Shown here in pieces: positions 25,544-33,920 of a stretch of DNA of 64,000 nt. This stretch comes from Oscillospiraceae bacterium. GTDB taxonomy: Bacteria > Bacillota > Clostridia > Oscillospirales > Oscillospiraceae. Below the pieces are notes generated by a model. That model was given only the letters and a program-made list of their open reading frames with translations. It ran no database searches and was not told where the DNA came from. The first letter of the stretch is position 1; every line of letters begins with the position of its first letter. The position numbers and the translations under genes were made by a program. Where the stretch lies: assembly GCA_009780175.1 (NCBI GenBank), contig WRAO01000011.1, positions 1 through 64,000 on the forward strand. Reading direction: 5' to 3'.

Positions 25544-26425
25544 ATGATGAGAAAGAGAGTCTTCCTAACTGCACTTTTCCTTTTGCTCGTACTTTCCCTC
25601 ACCGCCTGCGGCAGCGCCGCTCCTACACCCGCACCCACCCCCGCCCCGGCGTCAGGCGGCGGAGAACAAGCGGCTTCCGCACCCTCGGCTCCGGAAAGCG
25701 CCGAACTCGATTTCACGCTACGCGCTACAATGCAAGACTCTGCCCCGGCCGCCGAGAGCGACTATTTCCGATTCCCAACCCTGACTCCCTCCCAAGCGGG
25801 CGACAGAAGACTGGTCTACTCTGTCACCATGACCCTGCAAACCGCCGACTTTCTGCCGGGCATGCGTATCCTCCACAATACGGTAGCCGACACGGGCGGA
25901 TATATCATCAGCGCGCAAATCGAGGGCTATGACCTCCGCAATCCCTCGCCAACGCGCAGCGCGACATTTCGATTTCGCGTCCCGACAGAACAGCTTCCGG
26001 AGTTCATCGTCGTAATCGAAAACAACTTCAACATACGCGCTTTGCAGCAAGAAATGCACGAACGAACCGCGCAATACCAAGAAAATGTCTGGGGATTAGA
26101 CGAATTGCGCGAACAGGAAGCCCACCTGTTCATGCTCTTGGAGGAAGCCACAGAGGACGCGCGCGCCGCCCTGTTAGACAGACTGAATGAAGTACGCCGA
26201 TCTATCCGAGACCTAGAGATCGCGCAAGCAACCATTACAGATTCCGTGACCTACTCAACCATCGACATCCGGCTATTCGAAGCAGTGCCGGGCGAACTGA
26301 GCGCCGGACCAGGACCTATGCTTTTCATCATCATGGCGGTTCTTCTTACTGGTGTTGTCGGCCTAGTCATCCTTGTCCTCGTCGCCCAAAAGCGGAACTC
26401 CTCTTCTGGCGCAACTCCGAGCTAG
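25544..26425 (+). CDS. DUF4349-type lipoprotein
   Basis: A 293-residue surface lipoprotein. The signal ends in the lipobox LSLTACGS with Cys near residue 24. A Pro/Ala linker follows (PTPAPTPAPASGGG). The DUF4349 core is seen in DRRLVYSVTMTLQTADF, NTVADTGGYIISAQIEG, SATFRFRVPTEQLPEFI and a coiled coil around EEATEDARAALLDRLNEVRRSI. A membrane helix (LFIIMAVLLTGVVGLVILVLV) ends the chain. So it is lipid-anchored at one end and membrane-spanning at the other. Function is unknown for the family. AAAGGGG precedes the ATG. Confidence 0.85.
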   Translation: MMRKRVFLTALFLLLVLSLTACGSAAPTPAPTPAPASGGGEQAASAPSAPESAELDFTLRATMQDSAPAAESDYFRFPTLTPSQAGDRRLVYSVTMTLQTADFLPGMRILHNTVADTGGYIISAQIEGYDLRNPSPTRSATFRFRVPTEQLPEFIVVIENNFNIRALQQEMHERTAQYQENVWGLDELREQEAHLFMLLEEATEDARAALLDRLNEVRRSIRDLEIAQATITDSVTYSTIDIRLFEAVPGELSAGPGPMLFIIMAVLLTGVVGLVILVLVAQKRNSSSGATPS

Positions 26426-26443
26426 ACAGCAGCCCAAACAAAA

Positions 26444-26486
26444 AACAGACCCTTGTCGAGTTCAGATCGACAAGGGTCTGTTCTTT
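26444..26486. terminator. Bidirectional terminator
   Basis: A 16-bp stem AACAGACCCTTGTCGA / TCGACAAGGGTCTGTT with A-rich and T-rich flanks, between convergent lipoprotein and iscU-like genes. Confidence 0.9.
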
Positions 26487-26494
26487 TCTATTCT

Positions 26495-26920
26495 CTAGTG
26501 CCCGTGACAACTGTCACAGTCATACCCGCAACCCACAATCGGCTCTGGGTCAATCCCCTGCCGCTTGTAGTAATCCGCAATCGCGGAGCGGATCCCAGCC
26601 TCGACGAGGACAGAGCAGTGCAGCTTCTCCTTCGGCAGACCGTCCAGCGCATCGGTTACAACACTGTTGGAAATATTGAGCGCCTCCTCTATCGTCTTGC
26701 CCTTCACCAGCTCCGTCGAAATCGAACTCGTCGCGATCGCCGCACCGCAGCCGAATGTTTTGAAGCTCGCATCGACGATCACATCGTTCTCAATACGCAG
26801 ATAGATCTTCATAATATCCCCACACTTGGGGTTGCCCACTTCTCCGATGGCGTTCGCGCCCTCCAACTCTCCCACATTACGGGGATTGGCAAAGTGGTCC
26901 ATCACTTTTTCTGAATACAT
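26495..26920 (-). CDS. Fe-S cluster scaffold protein, IscU/NifU type
   Basis: A 141-residue scaffold on which iron-sulfur clusters are built. The three cluster cysteines are Cys33 (GNPKCGDIM), Cys58 (FGCGAAIATSS) and Cys102 (LHCSVL). An additional Cys-rich tail (GCGYDCDSCHGH, Cys131/135/138) follows the fold, as seen in many Clostridia NifU-like proteins. It is encoded after nifS and nadA on the same strand. NadA needs a [4Fe-4S] cluster, so the three genes make a logical unit. Confidence 0.95.
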   Translation of the reverse strand: MYSEKVMDHFANPRNVGELEGANAIGEVGNPKCGDIMKIYLRIENDVIVDASFKTFGCGAAIATSSISTELVKGKTIEEALNISNSVVTDALDGLPKEKLHCSVLVEAGIRSAIADYYKRQGIDPEPIVGCGYDCDSCHGH

Positions 26921-26956
26921 AAGCTCGGGTCTCCTTATCCGTGTTCTCTCTTTTGT

Positions 26957-27865
26957 TTACAGTGCGATCATGCGGTCCAGCGGAGCCTTTGCCGCATGAA
27001 TTTCTTCCTTCGTCAGGTGTATCTCGTGCGCCCCTGTCGCCAGGGTGTTATATACGTCTTGCAGGGTCGTCTTCTTCATATTCGGGCAAACAAATCCCGC
27101 CGCGACTGACAAGATCTTCTTCTCCGGCATCTCCCGCTGCACCAGTTCTAAGACACCCAACTCCGTGCCGAGGATGATCTCTTTCGCCTCTGTTTTCCGG
27201 ACAAAGTCTATCATCTGCGCCGTACTGCCGATGAAGTCCGCCAGAGCCAAAACCGGCCCGCGGCACTCCGGGTGCGCCACGAACAGCGCGTTCGGATACC
27301 GCTCTTTCGCCTTCTGCACCTGCTCCACTGTCACCCTGTCATGAATCGGGCAAAACCCGGGGTGAAGGTGAATCTGCTTCTCCGGCACATGCTCGGCCAC
27401 ATAGCGGCCCAGATTCCGGTCCGGCACAAAGATAATCTCATCCGCATCCAATGCCCGCGCGATCCGCACAGCGGACGAGGAGGTACAGCAGATATCCGAC
27501 ACAGCCTTCACCGCCGCCGAAGAATTCACATAGCACATAACAACCGCGTTCGGATGCTTCTCCCGAAGCGCCAGCACATCGTCCGCATCCACCATATCCG
27601 CCATCGGACAGCCCGCGTCCGGCGCGGGGAGCAAAATGGTTTTCTCCGGGCTCAAAATCTTCGCGCTCTCCGCCATGAACCGGACACCGCAGACGACGAT
27701 CGTCGACTGCTCCGCGTCTCTGGCCTGCTTGGCCATCTCGTAAGAGTCTCCCACCACGTCCGCCACGTCTTGGACGTCTAAGGTCTGGTAATAGTGGGCA
27801 AGGATCAAAGCGCCGGTGGCTTCCTTCAGTTTCTGAATTTCCTGTTTGAACTCTGTCACTGTCAT
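26957..27865 (-). CDS. nadA: Quinolinate synthase
   Basis: A 302-residue [4Fe-4S] enzyme that condenses iminoaspartate with dihydroxyacetone phosphate to quinolinate in NAD synthesis. Seen: LILAHYYQTLDVQDVADVVGDS, GVRFMAESAKILSPEK, the first Cys in PDAGCPMADM, CYVNSSAAVKA, the second in DICCTSSSA, and the third in AAGFVCPNMKKT. The ATG at 27865 is used, with GGGAGGC upstream, and overlaps the nifS stop by one base. NadB and NadC are not in the window. Confidence 0.97.
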   Translation of the reverse strand: MTVTEFKQEIQKLKEATGALILAHYYQTLDVQDVADVVGDSYEMAKQARDAEQSTIVVCGVRFMAESAKILSPEKTILLPAPDAGCPMADMVDADDVLALREKHPNAVVMCYVNSSAAVKAVSDICCTSSSAVRIARALDADEIIFVPDRNLGRYVAEHVPEKQIHLHPGFCPIHDRVTVEQVQKAKERYPNALFVAHPECRGPVLALADFIGSTAQMIDFVRKTEAKEIILGTELGVLELVQREMPEKKILSVAAGFVCPNMKKTTLQDVYNTLATGAHEIHLTKEEIHAAKAPLDRMIAL

Positions 27866-29031
27866 CAAGATTTTGCCTCCCACAGAGGCGACATCGCCCG
27901 GAGTTTCGCGATGATGCCGGGGAACTTCTCTAAGATATAGTCCACATCATCTTCCGTACTCTCTTCTCCCAAACTGAGACGCACAGACCCATGGGCAATC
28001 TCATGCGGCAAGCCGATGGCGAGAAGCACATGAGACGGGTCCAGTGCGCCAGACGAACAGGCCGAGCCAGACGAAGCGGCAATGCCCACCGCGTCCAGCA
28101 TCAAAATCATCGCTTCCCCTTCGACGCACTCCACCACAAAACTCGCGTTGCCCGGCAAGCGATTCACCGGGTCCCCCGTGAGTTTGACAGCGGGAATCGC
28201 CGTCATCCCTTGGATCAGCTTGTCCCGTAGGGCTGTAATTTTTGCGCGCTCCTCATCCATATGCTGAACCGCCTCTGTCAGCGCCGCAGCCATGCCGACG
28301 ATACCGGCGACATTCTCCGTCCCAGCCCGGCGGCCCTTTTCCTGCCCGCCTCCGGTGAGGAAATTGGGGAGCTTGATCCCCTTTTTCACATACAGAGCCC
28401 CCACACCCTTCGGGCCGCGGAACTTATGCCCGGAGAGGCTGAGCAAATCAATGTTCATCACCGCCACATCCACCGGCACATGGCCCACGGCTTGTACCGC
28501 GTCGGTGTGAAACAACACCCCACGCGCCCGTGCCAAAGCCCCAATCTCAGCGATAGGCTGGATCGTCCCGATCTCATTGTTGGCAAACATGATCGTAACG
28601 AGGATCGTATCCTCCCGAATGGCGGCGTCCAAGGCCTCTACCGAGACTCGTCCACATTCATCCACCGGCAAATACTCGATTTCAAAACCCTGTTTCGCCA
28701 AATCTTCCAAGGTATGCGAAACCGCGTGGTGTTCAATGGCACAGGAGATAATATGACGGCCCTTCTCCTTTTTACTCTCGGCAACCGAACGAATCGCCCA
28801 GTTGTCCGCCTCGGTGCCGGTACCGGTGAAGAGGATCTCCTCCGATTTTGCACCTAGCGCAGCGGCAACTTGATCTCTGGCCTGGTCCAGCGCACGACGC
28901 GCCTCCCGGCCCAGCCGATAGACACTGGACGGATTCCCATACCCCTCCGCGAGCCAAGGCAGCATAGCGTCCAGCGCAGTTTGGGACAGTTTTGTCGTGG
29001 CGGCGTTATCCGCATAAACGAAACGTGACAT
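27865..29031 (-). CDS. Cysteine desulfurase, NifS/IscS family
   Basis: A 388-residue PLP enzyme that takes sulfur from cysteine for Fe-S cluster assembly. Seen: VYADNAATTKLS, GNPSSVYRLGREARRAL, the PLP Lys in LSLSGHKFRGPKGVG, and the mobile-loop persulfide Cys in ASSGSACSSG. ATG at 29031 follows AAGGAGGG; residues upstream in the same frame do not match the family. It heads the nifS-nadA-iscU operon and its leader contains a strong hairpin. Confidence 0.96.
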   Translation of the reverse strand: MSRFVYADNAATTKLSQTALDAMLPWLAEGYGNPSSVYRLGREARRALDQARDQVAAALGAKSEEILFTGTGTEADNWAIRSVAESKKEKGRHIISCAIEHHAVSHTLEDLAKQGFEIEYLPVDECGRVSVEALDAAIREDTILVTIMFANNEIGTIQPIAEIGALARARGVLFHTDAVQAVGHVPVDVAVMNIDLLSLSGHKFRGPKGVGALYVKKGIKLPNFLTGGGQEKGRRAGTENVAGIVGMAAALTEAVQHMDEERAKITALRDKLIQGMTAIPAVKLTGDPVNRLPGNASFVVECVEGEAMILMLDAVGIAASSGSACSSGALDPSHVLLAIGLPHEIAHGSVRLSLGEESTEDDVDYILEKFPGIIAKLRAMSPLWEAKS

Positions 29032-29123
29032 ATTATAGTTTCCCTCCTTATGAGGCGAACCCCGTAGAGCCTCTACTCCTGCTTGGCCCTCAGACACCCG
29101 CTGATCGAGCGATAAATACACCA

Positions 29124-29162
29124 ACATGCTGGGGGTATGAGGCCCCAGCATGTCTATTTTTT
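29124..29162. other. Hairpin in the nifS leader
   Basis: An 11-bp stem ACATGCTGGGG / CCCCAGCATGT. On the plus strand it is followed by CTATTTTTTTG, so it looks like a terminator for rightward (antisense) transcription toward rex. For the leftward nifS message it would sit at the very 5' end, downstream of a TTGACA box at 29197-29202. Confidence 0.55.
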
Positions 29163-29211
29163 TGATAACCTTCACTCTATACTATAGGATTTTGTTTGTC
29201 AATACATGGTA

Positions 29212-29241
29212 TTGATATTCTGCCCCAAATCATGCTATAAT
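29212..29241 (+). promoter_or_regulatory. Predicted rex promoter
   Basis: TTGATA, 18 bases, perfect TATAAT, 57 bases before the rex start codon. Confidence 0.75.
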
Positions 29242-29298
29242 ATCTGCGATAGTCCAAAAAACGGCAACTTTCTACAGAAACAGGAGGCGCGCCATTTC

Positions 29299-29952
29299 AT
29301 GCCTAAAAACAAGGTCAGCCACAACGTCGTTTTGCGTCTGCCCCGGTATTTGCGATATCTCGAAGAGCTCCGTGTCCGAAACGTGGTCCGCATCTCCTCC
29401 GGAGAACTCGGGCAGCTCATGGGCATCACCGCCTCTCAAATCCGGCAGGACCTCTCCTGCTTCGGCGGATTCGGGCAGCAGGGCTATGGCTATAATGTAG
29501 ACATGCTCATCAAAGAAGTCTCTGATATCCTAGGTATTCGCCACGAGCGGACAGCCATTGTCATCGGCGCTGGCAATCTGGGCCGGGCAATCATCGGCAA
29601 ATTCCCCTTCCAGCAATACGGCTTCCGCCTCACAGGCGCCTATGACCTCGCAGAGAATCTCATCGGCGAGCAGATCGGCCCCGTCGCCATTCGCCATATG
29701 AACCAGCTGGCAACGGACCTCCAGAGCGCACCGCCCGACATCGCAGTACTCACCATGTCCAGCAACAGCGCCGACGCAATCGCCGAACAACTGATCGCCG
29801 CCGGCGTGCGCGGCCTCTGGAATTTTACAAACGTAGACCTCACCGTCTCCAACCCCAACGTTGTCGTAGAGAATCTCCCCTTCTCCGACAGCCTACTTAC
29901 TCTCAACTACTACATGACACACGGCACCAACCGCGACAGCACAGACAAATAG
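29299..29952 (+). CDS. rex: Redox-sensing transcriptional repressor Rex
   Basis: A 217-residue repressor that reads the NADH/NAD+ ratio and controls fermentation genes. The N-terminal winged helix (LRLPRYLRYLEEL...SSGELGQLMGITASQIRQDLSCFG in pieces) is followed by GQQGYGYNVD, a Rossmann domain with VIGAGNLGRAI, and the domain-swapped C-terminal helix (TLNYYMTHG). ATG at 29299 follows AGGAGG. A canonical Rex operator (TTGTG-A-rich-CACAA) was not seen in its own promoter. It diverges from nifS. Confidence 0.97.
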   Translation: MPKNKVSHNVVLRLPRYLRYLEELRVRNVVRISSGELGQLMGITASQIRQDLSCFGGFGQQGYGYNVDMLIKEVSDILGIRHERTAIVIGAGNLGRAIIGKFPFQQYGFRLTGAYDLAENLIGEQIGPVAIRHMNQLATDLQSAPPDIAVLTMSSNSADAIAEQLIAAGVRGLWNFTNVDLTVSNPNVVVENLPFSDSLLTLNYYMTHGTNRDSTDK

Positions 29953-30006
29953 CAACCCCACACGTCCGCACGTTTTATGGACGACTCCTGAAAGAAGGCC
30001 ACCTGC

Positions 30007-32406
30007 ATGTTAAAACCACGAAAACTGCTCACGCTTGCCCTCACGACACTACTCCTATTCACCGCAATCCCTGTCGCGGCTTTTGCTCAGCCCGCGGAGC
30101 CATTCGCCCTGGGCAACACCCCCACAAACAGCCTCCACGGCGGGACGATGGTTTCTTACAACGGCACCTTCTTCTGGGCAGACCACACCGGCATCTACGC
30201 CAACGACACTTTGCTCACGAACGAAGCCGGCCGCCACCTCAACGTCCTCCACGGCGGCCTCTATTTCACCACCGGGGACGGCCCAACTATCCTACACCGC
30301 TTCGATCTAACCTCCGGCGCAACCACAACCGTCCTCACCTGGGACACCGCAATTGACCAACTTTACATCGTCTCCGACGGCATGGTGCTCCTCCTATCCG
30401 AAGGCCGCGTACACCGGATAAACCGAACGACCCACGCGACTACTATCGACAATGCCGTCTACCCTGTCGTCGGCTTCATCCCCACCCCCTACGGCACCAT
30501 CTACGCCACAGGCCAACTGGGCGACTACCGCCTATACGCAGACGATCGACTGATCGAAGCCGGAGTCTCCCGCTTTTTCACAGAAGACGACGCCCTGATT
30601 GTCCGCCGAGGCACGGAAAATTTCGAGGCGAACTTTAGAAACCTCTTCATCGGTGCCATTACGCTCACAGCCTATCAACCCCGTATCAACAACGACCTCC
30701 AGTTATTCTCGGCAACCCCGGCAGGCGTACCCCACATCCTCCCGCTCAACGCGGCCCCCGCCATAACCACCTACAGCCTCCCGCTCAGCCAGGCACAGCA
30801 AAACATCGTGCGCCGCGCCCGCCAACAACTGGAAATCCGCTGGACTCCGCTGGAAGACATCGTCGGCTGGCGCGGAACCTATACCTTCCGGGCTGGCAAC
30901 ACCTACATCGGCATCCCTTACGCCCAACCGATCAACCAAGGCCGCTATATCCCCTGGGGCGCTTCTTTGGAGCGGTTCATCAACGCCGTGAAGGACATCA
31001 ACAGCCCCATGTACACCAGTTTCTCCTACATCGGCACCCACGCCAATATTGGCCCCTTTTATGGATCAGACTGCTCCTCTTTCGTGTCCTGGGCCCTGAA
31101 CCAACCTCGCCGCACCCATACCGGCACCTTCCCCACCTACGCGCACCGGATTACGCAGAGTATCTACGCCGTTGAAGTGGGAGACGTGTTCAACGCCCCG
31201 CACCATAACCTCCTCGTCACAGCGGTAGAGTTTGACGCCGCCGGCAACCTCGTGGCGATCGAAACCATGGAGCAAGACGTCCCTCTGCCCTTCCACCGCC
31301 GCTTCGGCGCGGGCGGCACAGACGGCGGCCTGCAAAACCTTGTAGACAGAACCTTTGGTAGAGGCTTCCACCTCTATCGCAGTAACTTCCTGGCCGATGG
31401 AGACGTCCCTTTCACCCCCTCTCCCGTCGTCAACGTGGAAGACGGGCAACGGCACATCATCACAACCGTAGCCGGATCCGGCGGCGTCATCAGCCCCGGC
31501 GGCCTGACCCCCGTGCCAGTCGGTTATGACCAACGTTTCGTCATCCACGCCCGCCAGGGCTACAGCATCTCCCGCGTGCTGATTAACGGCACAGATGTTG
31601 GCCTCGTCTCCGAATGGACCTTCTCGAACGTCACCACAGATGCCAGAATCGAAGTCCAATTCACCCGCAGCAACAACCCCTTCCTCGATGTAAACGAGGA
31701 CGACTGGTTCCACGACGCCGTGTTTCACGTCTTCCAGCAAGACCTCATGCGCGGCATCTCTCCAACCCACTTCTCCCCCAACGTCACCACCACACGCGGC
31801 ATGTTCGTCACCATCCTCGCCCGTATGGCCGGCGTCCGCGCGGAAGACTGGGCCTTCCCCGGCACAGTGACCGGAACTACAGTCAACATCCGGCGCGGTC
31901 CCAGCACGGGCCACGGCGTCCTCGCACAAGCCCGTAGAGGGGATACCGTGCAAATCATCGGCCACGTGGGAGACTGGTACCGCGTCCACCACGCAGGCCA
32001 GACAGCCTATGTCTTCCGAGACCACATCGACGCCCAACGGCGCACCTTCACAGACGTCGCCCCCGGCGCCTTCTATGCGCCCTATGCGGAATGGGCCAAT
32101 ACCAACAACGTCACCACAGGCACCGGCGAAGGTCTGTTCAGCCCCAACCAGACCATCACCCGCCAAGAGATGACCACCCTGCTCTATCGCTATATCACGG
32201 TGATGAACATCTCTCTCCAGCAGAACGACTTCCCACCCTTCCCCGACCTAGACACCGTCTCCCCCTGGGCGCTGCCCGGCGTAACAGCTCTACACCGCGC
32301 CGGAATCCTACAGGGCCTCCCCGGCGGCAACTTTAACCCCTTTGGGCATAGCGACAGAGCCAGCGTAGCCCAGATCGTTTCGAATTTTCATCAGTTATAT
32401 GGTTGA
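30007..32406 (+). CDS. Secreted S-layer-homology protein with NlpC/P60-like and SH3 domains
   Basis: A 799-residue exported protein. A signal peptide covers about residues 1-27 (AVAAFA-type cleavage). Residues ~30-260 have repeated beta strands of the DUF5050/propeller kind. A cysteine-amidase-like region has Cys356 in GSDCSSFVSWALNQP and His399/400 in APHHNLLVT, suggesting an NlpC/P60- or CHAP-type wall hydrolase. A beta repeat (504-557) precedes the first SLH domain (~559-615). An SH3 domain (~619-677, VNIRRGPSTG) is inserted between SLH1 and SLH2 (~679-735), then SLH3 (~744-799). SLH domains would tether it to wall polymers. It is monocistronic with a strong terminator. Confidence 0.85.
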   Translation: MLKPRKLLTLALTTLLLFTAIPVAAFAQPAEPFALGNTPTNSLHGGTMVSYNGTFFWADHTGIYANDTLLTNEAGRHLNVLHGGLYFTTGDGPTILHRFDLTSGATTTVLTWDTAIDQLYIVSDGMVLLLSEGRVHRINRTTHATTIDNAVYPVVGFIPTPYGTIYATGQLGDYRLYADDRLIEAGVSRFFTEDDALIVRRGTENFEANFRNLFIGAITLTAYQPRINNDLQLFSATPAGVPHILPLNAAPAITTYSLPLSQAQQNIVRRARQQLEIRWTPLEDIVGWRGTYTFRAGNTYIGIPYAQPINQGRYIPWGASLERFINAVKDINSPMYTSFSYIGTHANIGPFYGSDCSSFVSWALNQPRRTHTGTFPTYAHRITQSIYAVEVGDVFNAPHHNLLVTAVEFDAAGNLVAIETMEQDVPLPFHRRFGAGGTDGGLQNLVDRTFGRGFHLYRSNFLADGDVPFTPSPVVNVEDGQRHIITTVAGSGGVISPGGLTPVPVGYDQRFVIHARQGYSISRVLINGTDVGLVSEWTFSNVTTDARIEVQFTRSNNPFLDVNEDDWFHDAVFHVFQQDLMRGISPTHFSPNVTTTRGMFVTILARMAGVRAEDWAFPGTVTGTTVNIRRGPSTGHGVLAQARRGDTVQIIGHVGDWYRVHHAGQTAYVFRDHIDAQRRTFTDVAPGAFYAPYAEWANTNNVTTGTGEGLFSPNQTITRQEMTTLLYRYITVMNISLQQNDFPPFPDLDTVSPWALPGVTALHRAGILQGLPGGNFNPFGHSDRASVAQIVSNFHQLYG

Positions 32407-32412
32407 GGAATA

Positions 32413-32450
32413 GCAAAGAAGCCCCCGTCAATGACGGGGGCTTCTTTGTT
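32413..32450 (+). terminator. Terminator after SLH protein gene
   Basis: A 15-bp stem AAAGAAGCCCCCGTC / GACGGGGGCTTCTTT with loop AAT and a short T-rich end. Confidence 0.92.
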
Positions 32451-32451
32451 G

Positions 32452-32496
32452 GGACGCGCATTGCGCGTCCGCGGACGGCCAATGGCCGCCCCTACG
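32452..32496. repeat. Tandem short palindromes of the GTAGGGGCG family
   Basis: Two adjoining inverted repeats: GGACGCGCA/TTGCGCGTCC, and GGCC-aat-GGCC ending in GCCCCTAC. The second overlaps the 3' end of queH. Confidence 0.65.
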
Positions 32497-33088
32497 CAGT
32501 GGGTTTACACCCGCAATACCTCTGCCGATAGAGCCCCAGCTCTTCCGACAAGGCCACACTCCGCTGATGCCCGCCCACCTTCTTGAAATCCGCCGGGAGA
32601 TGGGCCACGCCATACCGCACGCTCACAGCCTCCCCTATCCCATTGAGCAGTTCCGCGTCCTTCATCGGTCCTGTGGTGAGCGTGGTGCCGAAATAGTCGA
32701 AGCCCTGCTGTTGCGCGAGCCGGGCGGCCTCTTCCAAGCGGAAGGTAAAGCAGTTCACACACCGTGCCCCGCCCTCAGGCTCGGCCTCCAAACCCCTAGT
32801 CGCCGCCACAAAAGCCGCCACATCATAGGGACCTTCCAGTAATGTCACCGGATAGCGCGTCGGTATCCCCTCCACAACCAACTTCTGCGTCTCCACCCGC
32901 CGCTGATACTCGTCCTCCGGGAGAATATTCGGATTGTAGAAGTAAAGCGTCACCGCAAAATGTCCCCCCAACCGCTCTAACGCGACAGTCGAGCACGGCC
33001 CACAACAGCTATGAAGCAACAGCGTGCTCCCCGGCTGCGTAGTAGCAATCATTTGTTCCATTTCCTCGTAATACGCTCGTTTCGCCAT
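32492..33088 (-). CDS. queH: Epoxyqueuosine reductase QueH
   Basis: A 198-residue QueH (formerly DUF208), the cobalamin-independent enzyme that reduces epoxyqueuosine to queuosine in tRNA. Cysteine pairs expected to bind Fe-S and metal are present: LLLHSCCGPCSTVALERL near the start, GARCVNCFTFRLEEAA in the middle and YCGCKPTA at the end. FDYFGTTLTTGPMKD is also typical. ATG at 33088 has GAGGGG six bases upstream. The 5' leader consists almost wholly of a long inverted repeat. The stop codon lies inside a second repeat. Confidence 0.93.
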   Translation of the reverse strand: MAKRAYYEEMEQMIATTQPGSTLLLHSCCGPCSTVALERLGGHFAVTLYFYNPNILPEDEYQRRVETQKLVVEGIPTRYPVTLLEGPYDVAAFVAATRGLEAEPEGGARCVNCFTFRLEEAARLAQQQGFDYFGTTLTTGPMKDAELLNGIGEAVSVRYGVAHLPADFKKVGGHQRSVALSEELGLYRQRYCGCKPTA

Positions 33089-33109
33089 CTCGGCCCCTCT
33101 TTTTCTCAT

Positions 33110-33166
33110 GTAGGGACGAACTGTGTTCACCCGTTTCGGATCCAGACGAATACAATTCGCCCCTAC
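33110..33166. repeat. GTAGGGRCGAA...TTCGCCCCTAC inverted repeat
   Basis: A 57-base element: GTAGGGACGAACTGTGTTC at one end and GAATACAATTCGCCCCTAC at the other. It closely matches the element at 48168-48231. It fills the 5' untranslated region of queH. Confidence 0.75.
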
Positions 33167-33170
33167 GATT

Positions 33171-33199
33171 AGTATGGCGCAAAGGATTCCCTTTGTCAA
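33171..33199 (-). promoter_or_regulatory. queH promoter
   Basis: Minus strand TTGACA, 17 bases, CATACT. Its -35 box coincides with that of the divergent thiamine pyrophosphokinase promoter. Confidence 0.8.
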
Positions 33200-33221
33200 T
33201 CGACCCGGATGGTGGTATACT
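33193..33221 (+). promoter_or_regulatory. Thiamine pyrophosphokinase promoter
   Basis: TTGTCA, 17 bases, TATACT. Five bases of the -35 box are shared with the queH -35 box on the other strand. Confidence 0.8.
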
Positions 33222-33252
33222 GCTATTGTCAAAGAAAGGGCGTGATCTCCGA

Positions 33253-33867
33253 ATGCGAGCTACCATCCTCAGCGGCGGCGCCATGACCGACTATACCTAT
33301 TTCCAACAATTCCTGCGCCCAGACGATGTCATCATCGCGGCAGACAGCGGCTATCGCCACGCAGAGGCCCTATGTCTCCGCCCCCGCATACTCCTCGGAG
33401 ACTTTGATTCTCTGGACCACCCCCCCGCAGACATCGAAACGCTTCGCATCCCCCGGGAGAACGATTATACCGACACTGAATTTGCCGTCAATTGGGCCCG
33501 CGCCCAAGGCATTCGCGACTTCCTCTTCCTCGGCACTATCGGCACCCGGATGGACCATACACTGACCAACATCCTGCGCCTCTCCGACCTCCTCGATCAA
33601 GGCGAGCATGGCGAGATGATAGACGAACACAACCGCATCTGGATCACCAATTCAGCAATTGAGATCATCGGCGCCCCGGGAGCCCTCCTATCCCTCATCC
33701 CTCTCACCCCCTGCATCGGTGTGACCACAAAAAACCTCGCCTACCCGCTTCAGGATGCCACCCTATACGTCGGCCACGGACGCGGCGTCAGCAATGTACT
33801 CCTTACAGAGACAGCAAACATCCGCCTCTCCTCAGGGAAACTTTTGGTCATGCTGTGTAAAGACTAA
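33253..33867 (+). CDS. Thiamine pyrophosphokinase
   Basis: A 204-residue enzyme that transfers pyrophosphate from ATP to thiamine, giving TPP. Seen: ADSGYRHAEAL, the metal-binding LLGDFDSLD, PRENDYTDTEFAVNWA, FLGTIGTRMDHTLTNIL and the C-terminal GRGVSNVLL. Thiamine, once imported or salvaged, would be activated here; the biosynthetic thi operon lies 15 kb away. No TPP riboswitch precedes this gene. The ribosome site before the ATG is weak (AAAGGG at about 13 bases). Confidence 0.92.
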   Translation: MRATILSGGAMTDYTYFQQFLRPDDVIIAADSGYRHAEALCLRPRILLGDFDSLDHPPADIETLRIPRENDYTDTEFAVNWARAQGIRDFLFLGTIGTRMDHTLTNILRLSDLLDQGEHGEMIDEHNRIWITNSAIEIIGAPGALLSLIPLTPCIGVTTKNLAYPLQDATLYVGHGRGVSNVLLTETANIRLSSGKLLVMLCKD

Positions 33868-33920
33868 TTGAACATTCTATGTTATAATCATACCAACACT
33901 TCACAGAGGGGGATTCTAGG

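Noticed and set aside
31066..32166. 366-codon minus-strand open frame opposite the SLH protein
   Set aside because: Antisense shadow with no domain, promoter or ribosome site.
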